The notes under the pieces were generated by a model. The model had not been told where the DNA came from, searched no databases, and saw only the letters and a program-made list of their open reading frames with translations. 5,461 nt of DNA from an uncultured Lachnospiraceae bacterium (GTDB taxonomy: Bacteria; Bacillota_A; Clostridia; Lachnospirales; Lachnospiraceae), in contig CAMOGO010000104.1 of the NCBI GenBank assembly GCA_946614075.1, forward strand, positions 1 to 5,461, given 5' to 3'. This document shows positions 5,461 to 5,461 of the stretch, piece after piece (within the stretch, counting starts at the first letter, position 1; every line of letters begins with the position of its first letter). Made by a program: the position numbers and the translations under genes.

Positions 5461-5461
5461 T

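Overview
All genes in this window read on the minus strand. It looks like ordinary chromosome from an anaerobic, GC-rich member of the Clostridia, plausibly Lachnospiraceae-like. This is inferred from the gene set (a B12-type radical SAM protein of the clostridial YgiQ-like family, a ferredoxin-dependent 2-oxoacid oxidoreductase subunit, a Cat1-type CoA transferase), strong AAGGAG-type ribosome binding sites and GC-rich third codon positions. No mobile element, tRNA, rRNA or CRISPR array was seen.

In transcription order (right to left): (1) 5461-4891, the gamma subunit of a 2-oxoacid:ferredoxin oxidoreductase (KorC/VorC type), whose upstream partners lie outside the window; (2) 4890-4731, a 160-base gap with a probable promoter, two hairpins and an apparent 18-codon leader reading frame whose stop overlaps the next gene's Shine-Dalgarno sequence; (3) 4730-3216, a full-length succinyl-CoA:acetate-type CoA transferase with its catalytic glutamate in place; (4) 3145-2858, a 95-residue three-helix PQ-loop/SemiSWEET-like membrane protein; (5) 2819-1743, a lipoprotein with a C-terminal M15 D-Ala-D-Ala carboxypeptidase-like domain, followed by a clear intrinsic terminator at 1711-1737; (6) a promoter at 1647-1676 driving a TTG-started radical SAM gene that runs off the left edge.

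Genes 1 and 2 make metabolic sense together: an oxoacid:ferredoxin oxidoreductase makes an acyl-CoA (succinyl-CoA if the substrate is 2-oxoglutarate), and the CoA transferase can move that CoA to acetate or another acid. The small membrane protein and the peptidase lipoprotein follow with short gaps and no visible terminator, so they may be partly read through from the transferase. The radical SAM gene is a separate unit; in related Clostridia it usually heads a cluster with a DUF2344 protein, RNase G and ribosomal protein genes.

The part most worth a second look is the structured leader in front of the CoA transferase. Nothing else points to a wholly new system.
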